The notes below the pieces were generated by a model. That model had not been told where the DNA came from, ran no database searches, and saw only the letters and a program-made list of their open reading frames with translations. The position numbers and the translations under genes are program-made. From contig CM041550.1 in NCBI GenBank assembly GCA_023238725.1, positions 4,101,044 to 4,165,043 on the forward strand: 64,000 nt of DNA, in the 5' to 3' direction. The first letter of the stretch is position 1. The number at the start of each line of letters is the position of its first letter. Shown here piece after piece: positions 37,091-47,834 of this stretch. Source of the DNA: Scortum barcoo (Eukaryota; Chordata; Actinopteri; Centrarchiformes; Terapontidae).

Positions 37091-38041
37091 TTATTGATAA
37101 AGCTGCAATGCTTTTAACGTAAAAAACTTGGTGAAAGCATGCCTAATTTTCGACAGTTGAAGACCATATATTATTGGATTTAGAAGAGGTTGAATGATCA
37201 GTGCATACAGTGACAAAATAACTTCCAGCTCAAATGGAATAAACGTAATGTCGAATCTTTGACTGATAAGATTATAAAAGCAGGCAAAGACAAAGCTGAT
37301 GAGCGAAACTAAATGTGGAGTGCAGGTATCAAAAGCCTTCAGTTTGGTCTCTCTGGAGGCTTTTAAACAAACAGACAAGATCCTCACATAAGTGTATGAA
37401 ATATAACTGACAGGAAAAGCAACAGTGAAAAGAAGACCATAAACAACATCATGAACATATGACACTGTTCTGTTCGGTGAGCAAGAAAGTTCAACCACAA
37501 GGTGATTGGAACAACAAACTTTGTGGATAACAGTCCCACAAAACTTTGAACGAACAGTAAAAGACAACAAAACTCCAACTTCTACAAAAGAAACCATCCA
37601 AATAACAGATATGCCGATTTGAACCTTTCTTTTAGTGATTATGACGTTGTAAAGTAAAGGCTTACAAATACATACAAATCTATCATACGCCATTATTGTT
37701 AATGTTCCATATCCAATGGTCACATATGTATCAATGTTAAATATCTGAAGGAAGCAGTAAAAAGTAGAAATTTCATGAGTCTCTGACAAGATGTGAACCA
37801 TCAGACAGGGCAGTAAAGATGTGCTGCCGTATATTTCATTAACAAACAAGTTACACAGGAACAGATACATGGGCTCATGCAGATTTCTGTCCACATAAAT
37901 GATGACAATGAGAACAGTGTTGGCAAAAATAATTGATATGTACAAGAACAATGCAAGGAAGAAATATGTGTACTTAAAGTTTCCTATGTTACTGTACATA
38001 GTGAAGACAAATGACACAATCTCTGTTGAGTTTTCCATCAT
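37091..38041 (-). CDS. Intact odorant receptor (teleost OR)
   Basis: Single coding exon, 316 codons from the ATG at 38039-38041 (MMENSTEIV; an upstream in-frame stop excludes a longer ATG start) to the stop at 37091-37093. Seven hydrophobic segments with OR hallmarks in order: NST glycosylation site (residues 4-6), LHEPMYLFLCNLF at TM2, MAYDRFVCICKPLLY at the end of TM3 (variant of MAYDRYVAIC), CTPHLVSLISF at TM6 and PLLNPIIYGL at TM7. Normal length for the family. ORs are G-protein-coupled receptors on cilia of olfactory neurons; the ligand and the exact teleost OR group cannot be assigned here. It faces the copied KIAA2012-like 3' exons tail to tail, 300 bp apart. It is the only one of five copies open throughout, so it is the likely functional member. 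Confidence 0.9.
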   Translation of the reverse strand: MMENSTEIVSFVFTMYSNIGNFKYTYFFLALFLYISIIFANTVLIVIIYVDRNLHEPMYLFLCNLFVNEIYGSTSLLPCLMVHILSETHEISTFYCFLQIFNIDTYVTIGYGTLTIMAYDRFVCICKPLLYNVIITKRKVQIGISVIWMVSFVEVGVLLSFTVRSKFCGTVIHKVCCSNHLVVELSCSPNRTVSYVHDVVYGLLFTVAFPVSYISYTYVRILSVCLKASRETKLKAFDTCTPHLVSLISFVFACFYNLISQRFDITFIPFELEVILSLYALIIQPLLNPIIYGLQLSKIRHAFTKFFTLKALQLYQ

Positions 38042-38705
38042 CACAGTCACAAATTAATACGCATTCAGTACTTTTCTGATTTGTGGATATGTGACAGCAA
38101 GTTTAAAAAGAAATGCAATATTTCAATACGTGTGTTTTAAAGGAATAAACAGGAAAATTACTGACACAATAAAGTGTTTTCTGTTTTTTTAGTAGAAGTT
38201 GTTCCATTATAAAACATTTCATGAAAGCAGCTGAAAAACAGTTTAAAACCTTCCAAAGCAAAGACAAATGTGTTGGAGAGACTTACTAAAGTTGTTAAGT
38301 TAGTTATAAGATTTTGGATTTCCTCCTCCCCTCCAAACAGAGAACAAACAGAGGCAGCGGCTCAGCTTTATACTCATCTTTCAGCAGACAAACACACATG
38401 ACAAGCACTCCGAGGAATAATCAAGATGCAACTGACTTTAGCAGAAAATAACAAAGTTGTTTAGATGGAGAAAGTTCACAGGTCACTGTACAAAAACCTT
38501 TGAATTTCCAATTCAGCAGGAAGTGCATTCATGTGAAAACAACAGTTTTTCATTACAAGCAGCTTCATCAGAGCCATGAATGAAGTGTTTAATATGACAA
38601 AATGACAGTAATACCTGTAATATTCAACACAGTGAAATGCATACAGGATACAATAATCACATAAATAGCATATAAAAAGAAGCTTCAACAACAAATTATT
38701 TCCAA
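38042..38705 (-). promoter_or_regulatory. Upstream region of the intact OR: TATA box and 5' UTR intron
   Basis: On the minus strand: TATAAA at 38367-38372, 326 bases before the ATG; donor GTAAGT at 38286-38281; pyrimidine-rich tract ending in AG at 38077-38076. This suggests a short non-coding first exon, a 212-nt intron and a coding second exon, an arrangement known for many vertebrate OR genes. The same elements are kept in all four complete copies. Transcription start is inferred, not seen. Confidence 0.5.
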
Positions 38706-40725
38706 TATAGGATAAGGACTTGGACTCAAATGCCCGACTCCCAGAGACAGATGAAAGTTTTCAATGATCTTTACTTAAAACATAAAGTAAAAGTAATAAC
38801 TGAAAGAGGCTCCAAAGGAGTAAATACTAAAGCTCTCTGTACCCAGGTGGCAAAATAACATGACAAGACAGGACAGACACGGACAATAGATACAAGAGGT
38901 AATGGGGCACAGGTGGAAACAATTGCTTGGCAACCGTAGCCGCCCCAGTCCACCAAAAACAGGTGGCCTCTGCCCCGTTTCCTGATCAGGCCCTCACTGG
39001 CACCTCACACAGGGCCTGCCTCAACGATGCGGGGTGGTGGTGGGGGCTAGGATGGGGGAATCAGGTCACTCTCCTTGACCGGCTTGACCTTCTCAACATT
39101 AAACGTGGGATGCACACGGAGGGACCTGGGCAGACGTAAGCGAACAGACACAGGGTTAATAACCTTGGATACAGGAAATGGGCCCGCAAACCTCAGAGCC
39201 AGCTTCCTGGAGGCGATGTTGAGGGGTAAGTCTCTTGTTGATAATCCACGTTCTGCCCTGGTTTATACACCGGCGCCAAGTGCTGCCGCCAATCCACTCT
39301 CTACTCTCTTCATGCAGGGCAGAGCCCAAACCCAGGAATGACCAGGAGTCTTCTCTCTCCGCCTTGGAGGACAGAGGTGGCACATTCTGCACAGTACCAA
39401 TACGCACATTCATGCACGGGCGCATTGGATAGCGGTGGCTGAGGTGGGATTCACTGAGGAGCGAGAAATCTTGTGGGCATGAGATTTCCACCCACTTCAG
39501 ATGTTTACTCCAGGACGACAACATGGTATAGGACTGTTTTTTGGAGACAAGACATTGGAGGCAAGTCCACTGCTGTAAGTACAGTGGTGTTACCTCTTGA
39601 AGCAGGCAAGTCTGTGACAAAGTTCAAAGAGATGTAGGACCAGGGATGAGATGGCACCAGCAGTGTCTCTAGCAGCCCCATCTTGGGCTGGGAGGTCTTG
39701 TTTGGGGCGCAGGTGGTGCAAACGGCCACATACTCCTTCACGTCATTCCTCATTTCCTTACTGTCCCCTTACAGCTTACTGTCTTTGGCCGAGCGCTGAG
39801 ATACCCACTCATCTCTCTCCCTTGACTAGGAGTCAATGTAGTTCTTCATGGCCGGGGAGTACAGGTGTCCTTTTGGAATTGTAGCACCGGACAGCAGGTC
39901 TATGGGGCAGTCATAAGGTCGATACGGTGGTAGAGAGGTGGCTCATGCTTTACTAAAAATCTCCCCTAGGTCATGGTAGCACTCTAGCACATTAGTCAAG
40001 TCTGGAGGAGTCTGTGGTCGTCTTTATGGAGTCACTTCTCACATTCACACTTCCCATGCCCACCAGCCCCTCGTTTCTCAGACAAACCCTAGAACATTCC
40101 TCCCCCCAACCCTTTTATTTTCCATGCGTGCCAGTCAGTAGGTGGGTTGTGTTTGGGTAGCCAAAGAAAACAAAGAATAAGTGGGTGTTGGACACCATCC
40201 TGCTGAAGAATTCGGTGGAGGCCCTCTGGTGGATGGTGGATGTGTTCTCATGCTGCCCTTCTGTTCCATGATTCTATTGTCTATTTTTGTAACCATAGCA
40301 ATTACTGAGTCTAGGGTCATGGGAAGATCGAGTGGGGTAGCTGATCTTTGATAGAGTTGGAAAGTCTGTTAACGAATGCATCATGCAATGCAGACTCCTT
40401 CCACCCACTGTCAGCTGCGATGGTCCGGCAAAGAATGGCATAATCTTCTACTCTTTGTTTATTTTGTCGCAGATTTATCAGGCTTCTGGCTGCCTCACAA
40501 CTGGGACTGGTATGATTGAATATTTTCTCAATGACTCAGTAAATATGTCAAAGGACTTAAACACTGGGGACCCTCGGGCATATTTGGCTGTCGCCCATGC
40601 CGCCGCTCTGCCCGTCATGTGGGTCACCATGAAGACTACCTTTGATTGGTCAGTGGGAAAGGCGGCAGGCCGATGGTGTTAATGTAGATTGCATTGCACT
40701 AAAAAGAGGCGGTTTTACTGGTTTT
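38706..40725 (-). mobile_element. Ty3/Gypsy copy G4, compact, without L2
   Basis: Minus strand. Integrase N-terminal block at 39505-39753, gag-like segments at 40135-40320 and 40450-40680. At 39773-39790 TTACAGC runs directly into TTACTGTCTTTGGCCG, i.e. the empty target of the LINE seen in G2 and G3. Most of RT is deleted near 39823-39828. No intact protein. Confidence 0.78.
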
Positions 40726-41906
40726 ATAGTCTCCAAAGATGAGAGATTGACCCATGTTGTCAGGGGGCGTTATGTGGCACCCATGGTATGAGGAACCACA
40801 ATTTAATGGGAGCTTTTGTATTATTTTTTTTATTATTATCATAATTCATAATAAGTGTACACATTTGTTTAATTGTTTTTCTGAAGATGCACATCCACCA
40901 GTAATTTTGCTGATTTTTATCTGCTTGGCACATTGAGAACAGAGGGGAGAATATGTGTTTTTTGGTCAGGTAAAACCTTTGTGTACATCGTTGCTGCGGG
41001 GTACCTGTGTGGGAGCACCTGAGGGAAGGGGCGTTTCCGCTGTCTCCCAGAAGTGATCTGGAGAGAGAGTGAGACGCATGGTGATCTATTCTTCTTCTTC
41101 TTACCTGCTTTGTACAGGTCAGTAAACGGTGAATGTGTCATGAAAATGTACTTAATAAGGTCGGGATGTATCTGTGTTTATGTTTAATGAGAGTTTACAA
41201 AGTTTGGAGAATTTTAGACATATTAAAAAGTAAGTGAAGTGTTAATTGGTTCAGACGGAGTTCAGACATAGCAGCGCCATTTTGGGTGTGTTACTGTCAT
41301 CACTTAAGTTAGTTAACAGTGGTAGTGTCTCTCTAAAGGGCTCCGTTCAAACTTTGAATGATTTCTGGTCAATTAATATGTACCTTGTCAACATGTAGGA
41401 AAACTTGTATGGTTTATTTTGCAGTTTATTTCCAATTGTGTCTAACAATTTAAGTATAATTCTGTCATCCTGTATTTCAGTATCCTGTAATTATCACAGA
41501 GTGTATTTAGCAAAGATAGCAAAGTAATGGAAATTGAATATTTCATTGTATTTTATTTGCACTAAAAATGAGAGTCAAAACAGGATATATACTGTGGAAA
41601 ATAATCTGTTATAAACAGAAATACTGTTTATTTCATATAAAAGTGTATTTTTGAGGTACAAAGAGGTTACAGAGAAAATATTTTGTTGAAATTTGAGTTT
41701 ATTGTGAGTACATAGACTGAAGAAGAAAACTGAAATTTAAAGGAGCAGGAATGTGTTAAAATTCAAATGATACAAATTACATATGTTGTAAATAAAAATT
41801 CCAGAAGTGATCTGGAGAGAGAGTGAGACGCATGGTGATCTATTCTTCTTCTTCTTACCTGCTTTGTACAGGTTACTATATTTGTAACGCGGTCTGCTTC
41901 ACTGAG
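40726..41906. repeat. Inter-module spacer, copy 3 (empty LINE site)
   Basis: AT-rich, no genes seen. Two roughly 70-bp direct repeats (41048-41118 and 41803-41873) enclose about 685 bp. At 41266-41280 the sequence is continuous where M2 has the 3.4-kb LINE. Confidence 0.65.
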
Positions 41907-41907
41907 G

Positions 41908-43018
41908 CCCGTAACTAATTACGCCCCTGGTAGGGTCTCCCATGACAAACAGGTCCTAGGTGACGGGCCAGACTAAGAGCGGTTCACAAAGCCTATCATG
42001 AAAGTAGGCAGACAAGGACTGTTACGTCGCCCGGATTGGCGTTGCAGGGCCACCCTGGAGCCAGGCCGGGGCTGGGGCTGCATGAGGCGCCTGGTGGCTC
42101 AGCATGAAATACCCAATCTATGTGGGGCTGTCTTGGCTGACACATGCCTCTGTAACATTGCATTGAGGTTGGGGACAGTGCCTCTGGAGTGGCAAACCGG
42201 GGTGGTGGTCCCTCTTTTTAAAAAGGGGACGGAAAGTGTGTTCCAACTACAGGGATCACACTTCTCAGCCTCCCAGGAAGGTCTACGCCAAGGTACTGGA
42301 GAGGAGAATTCGGCCGATAGTCGACCCTTGGTTCAGGAGGAACAATGCGGTTTTCGTCCTTGGTCGTGGAATACTGGACCAGCTCTATACCCTCCGCAGG
42401 GTGCTTGAGGGTTTATGGGAGTTTGCCAACCAGTCCACATGTGCTTTGTGGATCTGGAGAAGGCATTCGACCGTGTCCCTCATGGTATTCTGTGGGGAGT
42501 GCTCCTTGAGTATGGGGTCCGGGGGCCTTTGCTAAGGGCTGTTCGGTCTCTGTACCTGGCAGACAGGGGCTTGGTTCGCATTGCCGGCAAGTAAGTCAGA
42601 CCTGTTCCCAGTGCATGTTGGACTCCGGCAGGGCTGCCCTTTGTCACCGGTCCTGTTCATAATCTTTATGGACAGGGTTTCTAGGCGTAGCCAGGGGCCG
42701 GAGGGAGTCCAGTTTGGGAACCACAGGATTTCATCTCTGCTTTTGCAGATGATGTTGTCCTGTTGGCTTCATCAGGCCAGGACCTTCAGCATGTACTGGG
42801 GCGGTTTGCAGCCGAGTGTGAAGTGGCTGGGATGAGAATCAGCACCTCCAAATCCAAGGCCATGGTTCTCGACTGGAAAAGGGTGGCGTGCCCTCTCCGG
42901 GTGGGTGGAGAGGTCCTGCCTCAAGTGGTGGAGTTCAAGTATCTCGGGGTCTTGTTCACGAGTGGAGGGAAAGATGGAGCGTGAGTTTGACAGGCGGATT
43001 GGTGCAGCGTCCGTAGTT
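41908..43018 (+). mobile_element. Rex3/RTE-type LINE fragment R5
   Basis: Same internal deletion as R1 and R2, and same 3' junction with the host intron as R2 and R4. RT pieces include VVPLFKKG, CFVDLEK-like codons and an ADD region near 42745; several frameshifts. Confidence 0.8.
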
Positions 43019-43267
43019 ATGCAAAAGCAAGCATGGCCATCCTCAGCTTCTGTAAATTTTGACCAAAAGAGGCTTAATTTCACCACCACCGGGGTTCTAG
43101 CGTTCATGTTTTCTTCCAGTTGAGCTTTAAATAAAACTGATTTGGCTTGACTTGATATAAATAAAGGAATGGGTCTTTTCTTGTTGTTTTTCAAAGATTA
43201 TTTTTGGGCCATTTTGCCTTTATTTGACTGTGAAAGTTTCCTGGAAATCACATTTTGTCGCCGCTAG

Positions 43268-43781
43268 CTGAACTCGAGCGTCTGCACCTGGAGGAGGAGA
43301 GGAGGCAGGAGAAGGAGAACAAGATGCTCCAGGAGATTGATGAGGGCCAGAGGATGGAGTACCTCCACAGGAAGGAGCAGGAGGAGGAGGAGAAGGAGGA
43401 CGAAAGAAGAGGAGCGCAAGAGGAGAGAGGAGGAGGCCGCCTCACGGGCTGCAGAGGAGGCCAGGCTGCAGGCGGAGCTGCTCTCCAGGTAGACATGTTT
43501 GTTTCGCAATGCTTTTATGTCACTTTTTTTTTCTGGGGGAGGGAAAACAGTATTGTGATTGTCCATGATGCAGCTCTCTGTCTCTCTCTCTCTCATTCTG
43601 TCCTCCCTGCAGACAGATGGCTCTGTTGCAGCAGCAGTTGGCCTTTAAAAGAGGTCTGGTGTTGGAGGCTGGAGGCCTGGAGAAAACTCAGGGCATCTCC
43701 AGACCGTGGATTTACTCTTATTTCACTTTGTTACAGCTGCTGGGTATAAATTCAACCAAAGCTGAGACCACCAACCTTTAA
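43268..43781 (+). pseudogene. Copy of the last two KIAA2012-like exons (M5)
   Basis: Exons 43268-43488 (221 nt, extra base near 43393 in GAGAAGGAGGACG) and 43613-43781. The last exon is open with CAG where M3 and M4 have TAG, and ends in TAA. The acceptor is CTAG instead of CCAG. Confidence 0.82.
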
Positions 43782-44080
43782 TTTGCTTTTCAAATCATGA
43801 TGATGACGAGTGGGAGGAAATTTATTTTTGATGAAATGGTTCACTGATTCTGAAAAGATCTTAAAAATAAAAGAAAAACATTCAGTGAGACGTGCATCTC
43901 CACGTCCACAGTCTGTTGCAAGAAAAAAATACTTTCCCCTTTGTCCATTTGTCAAACACAGGACCTGTTTTTCTGTTTTCTCTTTTCAATGATGAAAAAA
44001 CATCTCACCAGTGTGTTTCATAAACATGCTGAATTTATACCGTATATTAGTAATAAAATATGGCAATCAATGAGCTTCAT

Positions 44081-44862
44081 TTATTGATAAAGCTGCAATG
44101 CTTTTAACGTAAAAAACTTGGTGAAAGCATGCCTAATTTTCGACAGTTGAAGACCATATATTATTGGATTTAGAAGAGGTTGAATGATCAGTGCATACAG
44201 TGACAAAATAACTTCCAGCTCAAATGGAATAAATGTAATGTCGAATCTTTGACTGATAAGATTATAAAAGCAGGCAAAGACAAAGCTGATAAGTGAAACT
44301 AAATGTGGAGTGCAGGTATCAAAAGCCTTCATTTTGGTCTCTCTGGAGGCTTTTAAACAAACAGACAAGATCCTCACATAAGTGTATGAAATATAACTGA
44401 GAGGAAAAGCAACAGTGAAAATAAGACCAAAAACAACATCATGAACATATGACACTGTTCTGTTCGGTGAGCAAGAAAGTTCAACCACAAGGTGATTGGA
44501 ACAACAAACTTTGTGGATAACAGTCCCACAAAACTTTGAACAAACAGTAAAAGACAGCAAAACTCCAATTTCTACAAAAGAAACCATCCAAATAACAGAT
44601 ATGCCGATTTGAACCTTTCTTTTAGTGATTATGACGTTGTAAAGTAAAGGCTTACAAATACATACAAATCTATCATACGCCATTATTGTTAATGTTCCAT
44701 ATCCAATGGTCACATATGTATTCAATGTTAAATATCTGAAGGAAGCAGTAAAAAGTAGAAATTTCATGAGTCTCTGACAAGATGTGAACCATCAGACAGG
44801 GCAGTAAAGATGTGCTGCCGTATATTTCATTAACAAACAAGTTACACAGGAACAGATACATG
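44081..44862 (-). pseudogene. Odorant receptor copy 5 (M5), frameshifted, 5' end in gap
   Basis: Minus strand; stop at 44081-44083. Motifs MAYDRFVCICKPLLY, CTPHLVSLISF and PLLNPIIYGL are intact. An extra base near 44722 (GTATTCAATG where the intact copy has GTATCAATG) breaks the frame before TM3. The first codons are lost in the N gap after 44862. If the extra base is an assembly error this could be a second working receptor. Confidence 0.8.
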
Positions 44863-45362
44863 NNNNNNNNNNNNNNNNNNNNNNNNNNNNNNNNNNNNNN
44901 NNNNNNNNNNNNNNNNNNNNNNNNNNNNNNNNNNNNNNNNNNNNNNNNNNNNNNNNNNNNNNNNNNNNNNNNNNNNNNNNNNNNNNNNNNNNNNNNNNNN
45001 NNNNNNNNNNNNNNNNNNNNNNNNNNNNNNNNNNNNNNNNNNNNNNNNNNNNNNNNNNNNNNNNNNNNNNNNNNNNNNNNNNNNNNNNNNNNNNNNNNNN
45101 NNNNNNNNNNNNNNNNNNNNNNNNNNNNNNNNNNNNNNNNNNNNNNNNNNNNNNNNNNNNNNNNNNNNNNNNNNNNNNNNNNNNNNNNNNNNNNNNNNNN
45201 NNNNNNNNNNNNNNNNNNNNNNNNNNNNNNNNNNNNNNNNNNNNNNNNNNNNNNNNNNNNNNNNNNNNNNNNNNNNNNNNNNNNNNNNNNNNNNNNNNNN
45301 NNNNNNNNNNNNNNNNNNNNNNNNNNNNNNNNNNNNNNNNNNNNNNNNNNNNNNNNNNNNNN
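44863..45362. other. Assembly gap of 500 N
   Basis: Exactly 500 N, a conventional size for gaps of unknown length. It interrupts OR copy 5. Any apparent reading frames across it are meaningless. Confidence 0.99.
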
Positions 45363-46198
45363 CAGTGTATTTCTTCCATTCAGCCTCTAGAGGACAGACC
45401 ACTGCATCCCATTATATGATGCTCCATGTATGCCAAAAATATGGTGATGTATTGTACATGTACTTATATGTACATGTATTTGATGATATCTGCCTCCTTT
45501 GAGAACAGTGTCTTGTGTGTAGTCATCTGAGGTGCTGAAAACTTATCTAATGTGTGCCATAGGCATCAGTTGAATGTCCAAGTATTTTCTTTTGCTTCTT
45601 CATTTATTGCTTATAAATATTTACATAGTGTTGCATCCTGGTAGAACATCTTAACTCAGTTAGGTAGCTTAACCTGCAGATGTCATAGCCACAGTAAAAA
45701 AACGGTATGCCTCACCCAGCATGCAACAACAAGTGGTTGCATTTCCCTTCTAGCATAAATGGAGCTCAACATAGATACTGCCCCCCGTGTACAAAAATTA
45801 CATTACACCAAAGTAAACAATGGCACAATGGCAGCATCTCTTACAGAGATGCTTCAGTGTTGTTACAACAAAACAGAATTAAATTACAGTTTTAGAGTCA
45901 AAATAATTGCTGTTCTGGCTAAGTTTCTTGAATATGATACATAGTGTTATTTTTTTAGTAAAAAAATTTAGTTTACCATATCCTTGTTGAGGTTAAACAG
46001 CATACAGCTGCTTCAACAGAATGCACATCCCATGGAAAATAATAATCGCTGCAGACACACCTGTGTGACATTGATCGAAAACTTACTTATTCACTGATTA
46101 CCAAATGTATCATAATCAAACTGGAGGTCATCAGCTTTTATTGATTAATTCTAAAATGTTCTCTGTTCCTTCATATTTCTGTCTGTGTGTGTTTGCAG
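45363..46198. other. AT-rich stretch, nothing identified
   Basis: No similarity to the module array and no convincing exon. Possibly the intron before the zona-pellucida-like exon at 46199. Confidence 0.4.
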
Positions 46199-47165
46199 CT
46201 GCTGGCCCTCAGTCCTTCTGTCAGGACAAGTTCTGCAGTGCTCATGAGTTCTGTGGTGAAAAGAGAAATGGTTGGGAACCCAACTGCCTCTGTCGCACCA
46301 TTTTTGTACAGTACAGACCAACAAACACTTTTGGTGAGGCACTTACAAATGTTGCCACATCTCATTCAGCAGAAGCCGAAATGATTTCTCTGAAGAAGAT
46401 TTATAGAAAGTCTGTGGAACTTGTTTACACCAAGATCTTGGGCTAGTACTCTACTTTTTAAAAAAATATTCCAAAATGGCAATTGTTAATTGGCTTTATT
46501 GGTTTAGTCTCAGAGGAACTGAAAGAAGATGGTTTTAAATATTGAACTTGTGAGTAAATGTTCCATATCTGTTTTGTTGTAAGTCATTTGGATGAAAGCT
46601 GAATGAATATCATGTTTTGTAATGGGTGTTTAGGTGAGCCAACAGTCTGCTGGCACAAGTCTGTGTCAGTAACTCTGGCTAATTGTCTTTTGGAGGACCA
46701 AGGCATCAATTACTCTGTCTTACATCTAAATGACCAGACCTGCATAGGTGAAATTGATCATGGTGGGTATCCTCTTTTACTAACTAAAATAAAAAAACAT
46801 TTAAAAAGTAAATAATAAAATAAGCAGCCAAATATCTCACAACATTTTGCTATAAACTGCATCATTGACCTTTGACCTTTTTATACATATCTTTTGTTAC
46901 ACTTAAAGCATCGATTGCATAAATTCTAAAACTTTTTTATTCAGTAGGATCTATGAGGTCCAAGGAGCACTTGGACGTGCAGTAAAAATGTCTGTTTGCA
47001 TGTGACTATTTAGAAAAACGACAGCCAAATCATCTACAAGAACACTATCATGACACAGAACATCTCCATGTTTGGCGTAATCAACAGTCACAGTCAAGTG
47101 TATATTGACTCCTGTTATTACATTCAGCCAAATATTGAGAGCTTGGCCATCAGAATCCAAGACAG
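46199..47165 (+). pseudogene. Exons of a zona-pellucida-domain-like secreted protein, decayed
   Basis: Exon 46199-46333 codes a Cys-rich EGF-like unit (FCQDKFCSAHEFCGEK then NCLCRTIFVQYRPTNTFG). Exon 46634-46762 codes the start of a ZP-type module (GEPTVCWHKSVSVTLANC, SVLHLNDQTCIGEI). Phases match (g + gt). A third exon about 46945-47165 ends with QIIYKNTIMTQNIS and ESLAIRIQDR, but contains an in-frame TAG shortly before this block and lacks a clean start. From memory the order matches fish alpha-tectorin/uromodulin-like proteins, which are extracellular. No further exons are found downstream, so it looks like a pseudogene or fragment. Confidence 0.6.
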
Positions 47166-47207
47166 GTGTGTTACCTTTTTGTTGTCATCAGAAGGCTAAC
47201 TGAACAC

Positions 47208-47490
47208 TGATGAAAAGTCAAGATTAGTTATCATTGTTTTGAATCAATGCCAACACATATAGTTGTAATAATATTGTAGTAAAAACACACTGATCTTTCA
47301 TCTTATTATTTGCTTGTTTTTTTTATCTTGCTTGGGGTTTCTGGGGTTGCCTTTCTGGGGAGCCTTAGTTAGTGATTTACAGATTATAAACAAAACAGAC
47401 ATTCAAAGTTGATTATATCAGAGGGAAGATGACATCCCACCATGTTCCTCTAGAACTGAAACCGCAAAGGACTCAACTTGCAGGTCTTTG
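47208..47490. repeat. Intron repeat, first copy
   Basis: About 280 bp following the third ZP-like exon, repeated at 60983-61364 in the same orientation with about 110 extra bp in the second copy. Confidence 0.8.
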
Positions 47491-47581
47491 CTGCTATTTT
47501 CCAGTATTATCAACAAAATAGCAAGATCTTGCAAACAGTATGTGAATTGTTTGTGGTTAAATCCAGCAACCATCAGTCTGA

Positions 47582-47583
<2 letters not shown>

Positions 47584-47627
<44 letters not shown>

Positions 47628-47639
47628 ACACACACACAC
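47584..47639. repeat. CA microsatellite
   Basis: Run of CA dinucleotides with one GA interruption, about 56 bp. Confidence 0.95.
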
Positions 47640-47834
47640 TATGCTTTATCTACCTTTATTATGACAGTGTATAATAAAGAAAATCATAAATGTATGGGGA
47701 TATAATATTTGCTTTGTGTGATTATTTTAGCTATAAACAATAATAACACAATCACAGGCCTTATTCATCCTGCTGCATCCTTCGTTAACGTTAGAGATGT
47801 CACTGGGATCAGATCTGATATACCATATTTCACC

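Larger units (their letters stand above)
36025..40725. repeat. Duplicated module M4 (carries the intact OR)
   Basis: Fourth copy. Its Gypsy lacks the L2-like LINE present in M2 and M3, and its left join preserves the most native intron. Contains the only open OR. Confidence 0.75.
43025..44862. repeat. Duplicated module M5 (cut by the assembly gap)
   Basis: Fifth copy; runs into the N gap within the OR. The sequence after the gap does not belong to the module, so the right end of the array is hidden or collapsed. Confidence 0.75.

Noticed and set aside
44792..45402. Apparent reading frames of about 190 codons across the gap
   Set aside because: They consist of N; not sequence.
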